Below the pieces are notes generated by a model, which saw only the letters and a list, made by a program, of their open reading frames with translations, was not told where the DNA came from and made no database searches. 64,000 nucleotides of DNA, taken from assembly GCA_022457155.1 (NCBI GenBank), contig JAJGOT010000124.1:1487501-1551500 (forward strand), read 5' to 3'. The position numbers and the translations under genes are program-made. Shown here one piece after another: positions 56,301-64,000 of this stretch; position 1 is the first letter of the stretch; each line of letters starts with the position of its first letter. The stretch comes from Cladopsammia gracilis. Taxonomy: Eukaryota; Cnidaria; Anthozoa; Scleractinia; Dendrophylliidae.

Positions 56301-59300
56301 TTTGAAAAACTCATTTTCTCTTTTTGGGGGATTGTGACAGTAATCCTTCCACATTGTACTTACAAGACGGTGCGCCTGCAATTCAGAAATTTTTTCTACA
56401 GCCGTTTGCTTCGACTGCTCAGCTTCTTTCTTTTCTGTCGTGAGATTTTCCTGTCAATAGATAAAAACTTATGTTGATTCACAAAAACATAGTTCAACCT
56501 CGAATAACAGTCATCAGCTTGAAACGATATCATTCCGGGGGGGGGGGGGGGAGTGGGGAGGGGTTGGATCTGTCCATTTTTGGGTAAGATAAGATAAGAT
56601 AAGATAAGATAACTTTATTTATACACGGTATTTCCATCAGCTTAAATTATCATAATCAGCTAACTACCTAACTTCCTAACTACAAATAAGAGGTACAATA
56701 TAAAAAATAAAAACTGCTTTTCATGGAGGCCGTGTTCAAAAATATTATTTAAAACTTTACTTAAAAACTATGGCGACTTAGTTTTGTCTTAAATTCGCTT
56801 AAGGAAGACGCTAGTCTTAATTCTGTGGGTAAGTTGTTCCACAACTGAGCTCCACTGTATGAAAAACTTCTTTTCAGATAATCAGTGCGAGGTTGTGGAA
56901 GAACTAGTTTGTTTTCGGTATTCCTTAAACGATAAGCATTCACGTGATGGTGTGGCGCAGTTCCAAAACTCATAAATAATTAATGATGAGAATACAAAGG
57001 ACATCACTACTGTGAAGGAGGTTTGGACACCCGGTCTTAATTTGCATAGATTTTGGCGATTTTATTCCTTCGTTTTTTCCGCATTTAGTGATCAGTTTGA
57101 GCCGCTCATATCATTCATTCATTCATTCATTCTTTATTTGCCATATATCAAACACTCAAAACAGTGTTTCATCAGGATATCCAAACACCTCGAAGTGGAT
57201 TAAAAAAAAAACTCGGCTGCGCCTCGTTTTCAAACCCACTTCTGACACTTCTCGGTGTTTGGATATCTTGATGAAACACTCTTCCTCGTGTTTGATATAT
57301 TATGTAAAAGAAATCAGCAAAATTCAAGCAGCAAAAAACTTATTAACTCTTACCATAGCTACATGTAGATGTGAGACTTTCTCCTCATATTCCTGTTTCT
57401 GTACATTTAGTTCTTGTTGGGCGGCCTCCTGTATAGCAGATGCAAGAAAGGGAGTTTATCACGCTATGACTGTGCAAATCTATCCATTGCTCGCCGAAAA
57501 ACGTTCAAGATCTACTAAAATAACAACTATTAAAACAAACGATTCAAACACGATTCTGTATTAAACGCTACAAATACGGTACGTAATAAGTTCGTTTCGA
57601 TCAACATTTGCTGGCTAAAAACGTTAGAGCCAATTTTTGAAAGCATCAGTTTGGTTTGGAACAGCCGTGATTACTACGCCTTTACAATACAACGATAATT
57701 TCTTACCTTGGCTTCCTGTATTCTAACCACTATTTCTTCCTGGGCTTTGATTCTTGCTTCTTCTCTGGCCTCCTCCAGTTCAGCTTGAAGTCTGCGGTGG
57801 AAAGGACACGGACGACGAAAATCGTTCTCAGTAAGCTAACCAAATCATACAAGTCCAGTATTCCCTTGAGTAGGCTGAGTAGTACACACGTCAAGTTTGT
57901 CACCCAATCAGGAAAGACCCAAATCCAAGAGTAGCTTGTTGGTTTACGCGCGTTTCCCGCGCTAGGCACCAATTGCACGTTTTCCCACACTAAGCTCCGG
58001 TTCCATGTTTTGCCGCGCTTGGCTCCGGTTGCATATTTTGCCGCGCTTGGCTTCGACTGCATGTTTTCCCCGTTTGACACCGGTTCCACGTTTTCCAGCG
58101 CTTGCACAGATCACGAGTTTTCCCGCGCTTGCAGAGGTTGCACGTTTTCTAGCGTTACATGATTTTACTTCGAGGTCTGATTGGTCAACTGCGTCACTTA
58201 TGTTTGTTTCAAGAAACCAAACCAACTTCTTGTGCAGGGTATTGGCTCGTTGAAAGGGTTTATAAATATTTTTAATCCAACATCTCGGGGCTTTGGTACT
58301 AGTTGCAAACTTTTAATTTAAATCCGGCCCCAGTTGTTCAAAAGGTGGATAGCTCTACCCATCGGATAAATCACTATCCAGTGGATAAGTATTAACAACA
58401 TAAATTGTTGTATCCGCTGGATAGTGATTAATCCGGTGGATGGCGCTATCCACCTTTTGAGAAACCGGGTCAGAGTGGTTATAACTTACGGGGTGGGGGG
58501 GGGGGGGGGGGTAATTATTTAAGATTTGTCTATGACATGCATTAGAGAACCTTTTACCTTGCATCTTGTGCTTGAGCCAGTTCATTCCGTGCAAATTCAT
58601 AGTCTTTGACCACCACAGCCTCAGGTTTGCTTCCTTCTGTTGCCGCGGTTCGACTATGCTTCCTTCGCTTTTTCACTTCAATGGGATGGTTCAACCTACA
58701 ATGGCATCAACAACAAATTTACAAGCTTTCCAAAGGGAAATCAGACTTCACTTTTCTTTGGCTGCGATTCGAGAAAGTTGGATTCCTTCTTAAATAGTAA
58801 TAAGTAACCCGAAAAGAAAGCAATTACGACGAATAAAAGAAAAATACGGACATTGAACAATCTTTGAACTTTTACAGCACCTGAAAAAGTGATCCCCTCC
58901 AATAACAACACGATCACCCTACAAACAAAACAATATAAATTAAAAATAAATATGTATTGAAGTACAAATACTCCATAGTCTATGAGTGGGAAAATTAGCG
59001 CATTGTTTCGCTTTAGTATTTTGTACCAATGGCCCTTATCGTAGATGAATACGCCAGGCCAACATATCAGCGGTTTCTCGCTTTCTTGACCCTATAGTCT
59101 CGTTTTGATGTTTACGCTCATCGTCGTCAGAGGTTCTCATAAACATCAAAACGAGACTAAAGGGTCAAGAAAGCGAGAAACCGCTGATATGTTGGCGTGG
59201 CGTACTCATCTACGATAAGGGCTATTCTTCCATTCAAGTATGGCACTCCAATCGCCGGTACTCCAGAAAAGGCTATTCCAGCAAGGCGTGATAAGCATGC

Positions 59301-59313
59301 GTCATCATCGTCG

Positions 59314-59357
<44 letters not shown>

Positions 59358-59391
59358 GTCATCGTCATCGTCATCATCGTCGTCATCATCG

Positions 59392-59442
<51 letters not shown>

Positions 59443-62400
59443 CGTTTTCAACCATCTCTGTCAAAACCCTCGGCATCAATCAAATCTCGGTGACGACAGG
59501 ATGACGACATTCTGCATTGACCGACAAAGTTACTCGATCATGTGACCTGCCTAATAAAGGACTTTTAGTTGCATCACTTACATGATGAAGGATTGTCTCC
59601 TCTGCAATCAGATGACCGTTGACGTACGTCGGCGCATCTCCTACAAAAATACATCACGTGTGAGAGTGTGGGCTCTCTCTTTTGTTTAGGTCAATACGAT
59701 TTTTTTATTAACTTTGCTAAGAAGGAAATTCTGCTTCCTTTGAATAGTTCCTGTTTTGCTCTCAGACTTTTTTTAGACCAAGGAACAGATGCGTTTCCCA
59801 AAAATCTTGAAAGCATTTTGGGCCCGAAAAGTCGTTTCACATACCTAAAGTTTATCAAAAGAGATTTTATTGCTACTGATTTTGAATGCTAAGACCCTCT
59901 AACTTTATTGCGCTATTTAGCGCCATAAACGTCCGCTTCTAGAAAGAAACGGACTCGAAAAATATGATTCTCGTGCTCGAAATCTTTTCGGGACTTTTTA
60001 GAAACGCACGCCCCAGGTCTTCGCTCGAACCACGTGACCGCGGTGAAAAACGAGGTCCTGGAACTAGACAAGTCCATTATCATGAAGGCGAATAACTACA
60101 TTGTTTCAAACATCAGCTTCTGAACCTCTTTACGGAGACTAATTTACTTAATCGACTCGGTTGATGAAATCATATTTAGTGTTTCACTTCCCTACCAACG
60201 GAGCACCACAGTTTCCTTAGAAACTAACCGATATGAAGAGATCGAAACAGCAGTTAGCATAAAACAGCCGTCCTGCATTACACGTACGACAAACACATAA
60301 TTACCTATTGGCGATACTGTAACCTTGTCTCCGTCATTTCGCAAGACACTGAAAAATAAACAGCGATCGCTTACCAATTAATGTATTAGAAATGGAACGA
60401 CTCGGTAAGAAAGAAAGTATCAATAAAATCATGAGATTTTCTCTTTTTTTAATCGTTTTTTTTTTTGTTTTTCTGAAATCTCTTCCTCGAATCTCCCTCT
60501 GCCCACAGGCCGCATTCACAAAGTGTTATTTGAATGAAATACTATAAACTCACCAGTGTGTTTCTGCCACAAGTGCTCCATTCAATTTAATATCATGATC
60601 ATTCTGACCGACTGTTGTCTCTCCTAAAGAAAAATAATGTACAGTTAATGTTGTTTTTATTATTTTGAAGTACAGTGCACGCAAATATGAACGCAGTTAT
60701 GGTTTTACGATAGACGGCGTTTAAAATTGAATACATATATAGATACCGTAAATCCTCGAATAAGCGTCTCTCCTCTTAGCCAAAATTAGAAATAGGTGCC
60801 TCCCCTCAATAAACGTCCCTCTCCACTCCCCCTCGTTTTTTTTTTTTGGGGGGGGGGGAGGGGGGAGGGGGGGGTGAAGGGTACAGAGCCAATAAAGGTT
60901 GAACATAGCCTTTGCCGAGTTTATCACCTTTTTTACAATCCGCGGTAATTTAAAATCAAACTTGAACCTCGACATTACCGACGCTTATTCGAGGATTAAC
61001 AGTATCCAAATATCTTTATTGTGCACCAAAAATGGGCTTCTCAGTTACAATATGATGTTGGCTAAGTTACAATAAAAATACAAATGTCAAACCTGATCTA
61101 ATTAATAAAAAGAAGTGTTGCATTGAAACCCAGGAGAAAGGATGAATTCAAGGGGGAGGTGTTAACTAAAAGATGCTTTAAGATTTTTTAGCCATAGGTA
61201 CACGTACTGAAGATTGGTTTACCTTCTTTCAGCATATACAGCAACATTTCTGATAGCTGAGGATCTTCGTTCAAATTAACAAGATTCGGTAACCGGTTAT
61301 CCACCTTGAATGAGATGCCTGCTTTCTGCAAGAGGAAAAGAAGATAGCTTGAGGAAACAAAGAAAAAAAAAAGCCAGTGGCGACGTTCTTGCAGACAACC
61401 CGCACCTCCAATTCGAATCCAGCGACTTATACGTATACGGTTAGTTTTTGCTTCATCTTCCAATTTTCATTACCTTGAGTTTTTCTGCTTCTTCAAGTTT
61501 CCTCTTTTCCGTCAACGCAAGTTTTTCTTGCCAGTTCCTTGAGGCAGAAGAGAAAAAAAATCACTGTTACCTTATATAAAATACATTTCTACCAGCTGGT
61601 AGCGTCCTACATTTCAGTATTACATTTTAAAGTTCTTGTGTATCTGAGAAAACGTTTACTTTGCTCACGAAAGCTCGTGCAATGTTCTGATTGATTAAGC
61701 CCGGTTTACAAGACAAACATTTTAGGCACGGCACCTTTAAATTTTGGTACGGCACTCGTAATTTTTTTAAAAAAGTCCTAACTTCGTAATCAGGTACTCA
61801 CCGAGTCGACTCAGCCAGCATACGTTGGGTATCTTTGAGTTTTTCTCTCAAAAGAGCAACTTCCGCCAGAGCTATGGAACTTATTTCTTGGTTTCCATCG
61901 CCCTGGGTGAGTTTTAGTCTCTCGATCTCGGCTTTCAATTCTGGAAAGAAGAGAAAAAAATGATACAAAATTAGAATGGATAAATAGATGTTACTGAACT
62001 AGCGTGAAGTGCGTAATGAAGGAACATTAGTCGAGTATTTATATCCATGTTTATTTCTCATTTTTTATGGTTCTTTTGCAAATTGCCGATATTGTTTAAA
62101 ACTCACAATAAGCAAAAATTCGCAGGAGTTCTGTCAAGAGGTCTATAGATCAGATAAAAGTTATATCAGAAAAAGGTTCGGGCACACCCAGTGAGGAATT
62201 TTCAATAAGTTATATAATCAAACAGGCTTACATAAATTCAGCTTCTCAATTATTTTCAACAAACCTCTGATAATCTTTGCATTTGGATCCTCGTTGATAA
62301 CTGCTCTGTTGACAATCGTACGAGCTCTTTGAGCATATTTGTTAACAGTCAAGGAAACAAACACATGTCATATATGAAGTCCTAACCAAACGGAAACGCA

Positions 62401-63577
62401 AGCTGTGCGTGTACTTGCGATAGCGTGCCTTGACTTGCGATCGCTTTGATTGAACTCAATTTGTCCGCATGTTGGCGCAAGTATTTAACCGCAAATATTA
62501 AACTCGCAAGTGACCACAAGTTGTTTTCAGTATTGTTGGCTTTGATATGATCACGTGCACAAGGCTGCAATGAAATGGTGTTTACAACTTGCGAACAGCA
62601 TGACGGCTTTTCCAGCCTTTGCTTGGTGGGTGAAACAAAACCTAGAAAAGGCGACTGCTTTTGCAGGCTATGTTTAAGCACGGAAAAGTTAGACTGCAGA
62701 ACAGGTGTATTTTTTTGCGTTTTTGAGGCGAGCGCGCACGGAGCGCAAGGAGAGCGTGGAGAAGAACGCTCGCCTGAAACGCATAGTAAAACCATCTATT
62801 CTGCGGGCTACGGAAAAGTTCCAATAAAGAGGGCGGGACAGAGGGAAATCTGAGAAAAGAAATGAGAATGATGTAAAATTCCCTTCCCCCTTTCTGTCTT
62901 CCCTAGCAACGTTTCTCCTCTTTTGCCTTCACTCAAAATTACCCGGCTGTGAAAAGCGTAGGAGGAATAATTGTTTGTAAAAGGATATCGTAATGTGCTC
63001 AAAGATTCTCCAAATGATATGCTCGCTGGACTGATGTTAGCAATCATGGTTGTCTTGGAGTTCCCACCTAAACTGTCTTTCAGTAACCTGCATGAAAAGA
63101 AAAAAGAAAGCGTTTTTACGTGTGAAGCAGGCACAAATACAACCACAAATAACTAGAAAAAAAATAGCTTTAAAATAGCTTTAAAATTGAGCTTTAAAAT
63201 TAATAGACAAAGTAAAATTGAATAATTTGACGTTCCATCCACGGCATGAATTTTCACTATAACATTGGGCCCCTTTTTTAATATTCCTTCACATTTTGCT
63301 TTTTACGTTACAAATATGTAAGAAAACGCTTGAAAGGCACATCAGGTCATCGGGAGTGTGGGGGGATTGTGTACTTTGCGCTTGTGCGTGCAAGCTTATG
63401 TACTTGCTCCACAAGAACATACAACAGTGAACGAGGTTTAAAGGCGTTTACTTACCATGTTAGCGTTGAATCTCTGTATGGTATAAATAATTTCTTTTTC
63501 ATATGTGTTTCTCTATCAGACAGCAGGGAGATCACTTTACCAAGAGTGTGCAGCGACTTGTTAATACTGCCTCCTTC
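46454..63577 (-). CDS. KIF14: KIF14, kinesin-3 family mitotic kinesin (5' end outside window)
   Basis: Thirty exons in transcript order: 63577-63456, 63087-62989, 62338-62265, 61940-61802, 61537-61474, 61325-61223, 60623-60554, 60348-60305, 59640-59582, 58918-58881, 58695-58558, 57791-57707, 57428-57354, 56450-56364, 56236-56171, 55745-55644, 55323-55251, 54810-54725, 54329-54294, 53371-53267, 52405-52293, 51749-51679, 51566-51300, 50838-50758, 50244-50125, 49991-49813, 49630-49493, 48730-48587, 48073-47993, 47029-46454. They total 3,435 nt in one frame (1,144 codons plus stop). Order of parts: end of the kinesin motor, neck coiled coil, FHA domain, coiled-coil stalk, acidic linker, helical tail. 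The FHA run [19 protein letters not shown] and the linker [14 protein letters not shown] closely resemble vertebrate KIF14, which works at the central spindle and midbody with PRC1 and citron kinase in cytokinesis. All introns are GT-AG except the second, which has minor-spliceosome signals. The tail exons are the least certain by homology but agree in phase. Confidence 0.93.
47100..47757 (+). mobile_element. 5'-truncated LINE 3' end with a (TATTG)n tail
   Basis: The + frame reads [20 protein letters not shown], then [18 protein letters not shown], one in-frame TAA, and [11 protein letters not shown]. This is the typical C-terminus of CR1/L2-type LINE polymerases (YNTR...F....R...G...W..LP...K). 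A 3' UTR of ~350 bp with GTCCTCGTGGGCCCGAAGAG follows, then four TATTG units ending at 47,757. It lies antisense in the last KIF14 intron. Confidence 0.82.
48378..48551. repeat. Eroded palindromic element in a KIF14 intron
   Basis: ATTCCAGGCGTGCAGGTTGT pairs with ACAATCCTAACACCTGGAAC near the ends, and GAGGAGACTGGAGAGAG with CTCTCCCCAGTCTCCCCTC inside. Related to the cleaner palindrome at 40,104-40,234. Confidence 0.7.
51305..51430 (-). repeat. 24-bp coding minisatellite in KIF14
   Basis: Five units of 24 bp (CTTGAAGGAGCCACAGG with GGGTCTA, GGTTTA or similar). On the coding strand each encodes S-S-(R/K)-P-P-V-A-(P/S). The frame is kept throughout, and the unit differences fall mostly on K/R and P/S positions. 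Confidence 0.9.
51940..52290 (+). mobile_element. tRNA-derived SINE with an expanded anticodon arm (copy 2)
   Basis: The same flanks as 6,130-6,400 (CTAGCAGTACGCAGGACGC, GTGACACGAGAAACATTCC). The A-box TAGCTCAGTCGTTAGAGC and B-box GGTTCCATTCC lie about 130 bp further apart than in a normal tRNA-like core, because the ATCCGACCGGTGTACGGAAG unit (21 bp) is repeated six times at about 52,068-52,193. It lies in a KIF14 intron. Confidence 0.85.
52749..52895. mobile_element. 147-bp palindromic MITE (copy 1)
   Basis: GGCCCCGGTTGTTCAAAAGG and GTGGATAGCGCTATCCAC, then ATCACTATCCAGTGGATAAG, mirrored to AACAACGGGGGCC. The second copy is at 58,326-58,471. Both are in KIF14 introns. Confidence 0.9.
52905..53190 (+). 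repeat. Dispersed GACTTGCGATGGCTTGCG repeat (copy 1)
   Basis: It shares with 62,386-62,605 the ordered blocks TGACTTGCG(CC/AT), GCAAGTGACCACAAGTTGTT, TTCAGTATTGTT and TGCAATGAAATGG. No protein. Both copies are in KIF14 introns; this one ends within 80 bp of the exon at 53,267. Confidence 0.8.
53480..53655 (+). repeat. ~57-bp tandem repeat, about three and a half copies
   Basis: Units of AAAACTCTTTAGATCACATA, (G/C)AGCGATTTTTTAATTATG and TC. Non-coding, KIF14 intron, just before a MITE cluster. Confidence 0.88.
53828..54111 (+). mobile_element. Full-length 284-bp MITE, GAGCAGTTTTCAATTG family
   Basis: Ends AGAGCAGTTTTCATTTGAAT / CACTCAATTGAAAACTGCTCT. The interior has ACTCTGACCAATCACAGCAG, GCGCCAAGCGCGGGAAAACG and GATTGGTCGAGAAAGTGGCG. 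Other copies, mostly partial, are at 840, 12,184, 20,325, 54,112-54,200 and 54,925-55,075. Confidence 0.88.
54294..57791 (-). CDS. KIF14: KIF14 exons encoding the coiled-coil stalk
   Basis: Eight exons (57791-57707, 57428-57354, 56450-56364, 56236-56171, 55745-55644, 55323-55251, 54810-54725, 54329-54294) rich in E, K, Q and L heptads, for example [19 protein letters not shown] and [20 protein letters not shown]. The stretch [20 protein letters not shown] at 54.8 kb matches the KIF14 segment just after the stalk, where vertebrate KIF14 also has an EAN..S motif. Introns here hold MITEs and a LINE end. Confidence 0.88.
54475..54618. mobile_element. 144-bp MITE with AGTTGAAC ends
   Basis: AGTTGAACCTTTCATTACGG at the left and CCGTATTAAAGAAGTTCAACT at the right, an inverted pair. 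Internal TCTCTATTACGGA and CCTCTATAATGGG words resemble pogo/Tigger-type MITEs. KIF14 intron. Confidence 0.8.
54925..55075 (-). mobile_element. Partial MITE, GAGCAGTTTTCAATTG family
   Basis: On the - strand it begins AGAGCCGTTTTCAATTGAGT and carries GCCAAGCGCGGGAAAACGCG. The far half is missing. Confidence 0.78.
55440..55600 (-). mobile_element. tRNA-derived SINE fragment (copy 3)
   Basis: The complement carries GTAGCTCAATGGTAAGAGCA, ATCCGACCGGTGTACG and a short stem, followed by GAGTCTCCGACAG-type flank in part rearranged order. It shares CTCGTGACACGACGAAAAT with the 6.3- and 52.2-kb copies. Confidence 0.7.
56586..56990 (-). mobile_element. 5'-truncated LINE 3' end with a (TTATC)n tail
   Basis: The - frame 56,973-56,761 encodes about 70 residues, including [20 protein letters not shown] and SLSEFKTKL, the typical C-terminus of CR1/L2-like LINE polymerases. 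It runs into a ~170-bp 3' UTR and five TTATC units at 56,586-56,611. Same orientation as KIF14, in an intron. Confidence 0.88.
57945..58160 (-). repeat. Degenerate minisatellite of CCGCGCTTGGC units
   Basis: About six ~35-bp units of TTTTGCCGCGCTTGGCTCCG followed by GTTGCA(T/C)G. This is the complement of the 3465-3735 minisatellite core; a related array is at 8,344-8,500. KIF14 intron. Confidence 0.75.
58326..58471. mobile_element. 146-bp palindromic MITE (copy 2)
   Basis: GGCCCCAGTTGTTCAAAAGG ... CCACCTTTTGAGAAACCGGG. It shares GGATAAATCACTATCCAGTG and GATAAGTATTAACAA with copy 1 at 52,749. Confidence 0.88.
58558..61325 (-). CDS. KIF14: KIF14 exons encoding the FHA domain
   Basis: Six short exons (61325-61223, 60623-60554, 60348-60305, 59640-59582, 58918-58881, 58695-58558) give the FHA fold: [78 protein letters not shown] and [19 protein letters not shown]. 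The canonical phosphopeptide-binding GR..S..D.. arginine and serine are replaced (VGQNDHD), as expected for the divergent FHA domains of KIF14-type kinesins. NG.L and HGDR..IG..H.FR.NHP are conserved. Confidence 0.92.
59032..59222. repeat. 191-bp palindrome with ~80-bp arms in a KIF14 intron
   Basis: GCCCTTATCGTAGATGAATA, CCAACATATCAGCGGTTTCT, CGCTTTCTTGACCC and GTCTCGTTTTGATGTTTA are mirrored at the right with few differences. The loop is about 27 bp around CGCTCATCGTCGTCAGAGG. Confidence 0.92.
59301..59443 (+). repeat. (TCA/TCG)n trinucleotide microsatellite, ~48 triplets
   Basis: TCA triplets interrupted by TCG at regular intervals. Open in several frames (serine, histidine or methionine runs), but it lies in a KIF14 intron without splice support. 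Confidence 0.92.
60743..61005. mobile_element. 263-bp MITE with ATACCGTAAATCCTCG ends
   Basis: ATACCGTAAATCCTCGAATA and AGCGTC at the left, GACGCTTATTCGAGGATTAA and CAGTAT at the right. The interior has a G-rich run (60,847-60,874). KIF14 intron. Confidence 0.85.
62265..63577 (-). CDS. KIF14: KIF14 exons encoding the end of the motor domain
   Basis: Three exons. The first encodes [20 protein letters not shown] and [11 protein letters not shown], the second [20 protein letters not shown] through GESLSTLR, the third [20 protein letters not shown] then KIIR. NKSL..L and YRDS.LT are the switch II helix and alpha-4/5 motifs; [12 protein letters not shown] and ISPA are the last conserved motor strands. 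The P-loop and switch I lie upstream, outside the window. The intron 62,339-62,988 has U12-type signals. Confidence 0.93.
62339..62988 (-). promoter_or_regulatory. Candidate U12-type (minor spliceosome) intron with AT-AA ends
   Basis: Read on the - strand, the intron begins ATATCCTTTT directly after TTACG; ATATCCTTT is the exact U12 AT-AC donor consensus. Near its end is TTCCTTGAC, the exact U12 branch-point consensus, with the branch A at about 62,349. To keep the kinesin frame (TLR-YAQRAR) the exon must restart at 62,338, making the last two intron bases AA, 10 nt after the branch A. No GT donor exists at the required place. Confidence 0.75.
62386..62605 (+). repeat. Dispersed GACTTGCGATCGC repeat (copy 2)
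   Basis: It matches 52,905-53,190 in block order (TTGACTTGCGATCGC, GCAAGTGACCACAAGTTGTT, TTCAGTATTGTT, TGCAATGAAATGGTG). It begins about 50 bp from the exon ending at 62,338, immediately upstream of the candidate U12 branch point. Confidence 0.8.
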
Positions 63578-64000
63578 CTGAAATGTACATGTAAATGTAA
63601 TATTGTTTCACTATCATTGCTATACATGGTGTTAAGTGGTCAAAGCATTATATAGCTGTGTGTATACATCTCCTATTTACTTCCAGTTTCACTAGGAAGG
63701 AAATAAGAGATACCTATGTACAGCTATAGCTTTATGACACAGCTGTACAAGTCAGGGCGTGCTGGATTCAACCCACCAGTCTTCTCAATAGCCAGATTTG
63801 TAACAAATCGTCTTTGCCATTCTAACAGATTTAAAACAACTTCACTTCCCACATCATGATCAAGACCATATCACGGATAGGATTCATACAAGTATAAAGG
63901 TTTGAGAAAGACCATACAAAACTGGAGTACTCTGCTTGAGTTTCAGCCTCAGGCTTAGTCTCGTATTTTGAAAAGTAAAAAGTATTGGGCTTGCAGAAAA
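63578..64000. other. KIF14 intron at the window edge
   Basis: This is the intron upstream (5') of the first visible KIF14 exon. I see no further motor exon in it; the P-loop exon must lie beyond 64,000. No repeat recognised. Confidence 0.6.

Noticed and set aside
59197..59493. Open frames with long poly-serine, poly-histidine or poly-methionine runs
   Set aside because: They are readings of one (TCA/TCG)n microsatellite inside a KIF14 intron; no splice sites or conserved flanking codons.

Overview
The window is nuclear DNA from an animal: genes are split by GT-AG introns, there are no operons, and the AT-rich intergenic sequence is dense in short inverted-repeat (MITE-like) elements, tRNA-derived repeats, truncated LINEs and a Penelope-type fragment. 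The repeat style, a secreted single-domain C-type lectin and two intronless TMEM163-like genes fit an anthozoan cnidarian, most likely a stony coral or relative. That placement is inference; no species marker is visible.

Layout. (1) About 1-13.25 kb, + strand: the 3' part of a long coiled-coil centrosomal gene of the CDK5RAP2/myomegalin (centrosomin) family, ten visible exons, 5' end outside the window. (2) 13.3-16.4 kb: repeats. (3) 16.4-17.2 kb, - strand: intronless TMEM163-like membrane protein. (4) 17.3-21.1 kb: repeats, a long foldback and a broken RecQ-like helicase fragment. (5) 21.1-30.0 kb: five tandem copies of a ~1.5 kb unit. Each unit carries a close copy of the TATA promoter, first exon and splice donor of the lectin gene that follows. 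(6) 30.15-32.92 kb, + strand: a four-exon secreted C-type lectin with QPD and WND motifs. (7) 33-41 kb: repeats, including several foldbacks with tRNA-like cores. (8) 41.2-42.0 kb, + strand: a second intronless TMEM163-like gene. (9) 42-46.4 kb: MITEs, palindromes and a Penelope-like GIY-YIG remnant. (10) 46.45-63.58 kb, - strand: KIF14, thirty exons that join in one continuous frame (1,144 codons) from the end of the motor domain to the stop; the 5' end lies beyond 64 kb.

The genes do not form a pathway. The two outer genes both act in cell division (centrosome/spindle-pole scaffold, cytokinetic kinesin), the TMEM163-like pair are probably divalent-cation transporters or sensors, and the lectin is a secreted glycan-binding protein of the kind linked in corals to microbe or symbiont recognition.

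Best candidates for something undescribed: the array of near-identical alternative promoter/first-exon cassettes upstream of the lectin; a minor-spliceosome intron in KIF14 with apparent AT-AA ends; and a foldback family whose tRNA-like core is conserved while its inverted-repeat arms differ between copies. All calls were made by eye; exon joins rest on splice sites, phase and family motifs, not on transcripts.
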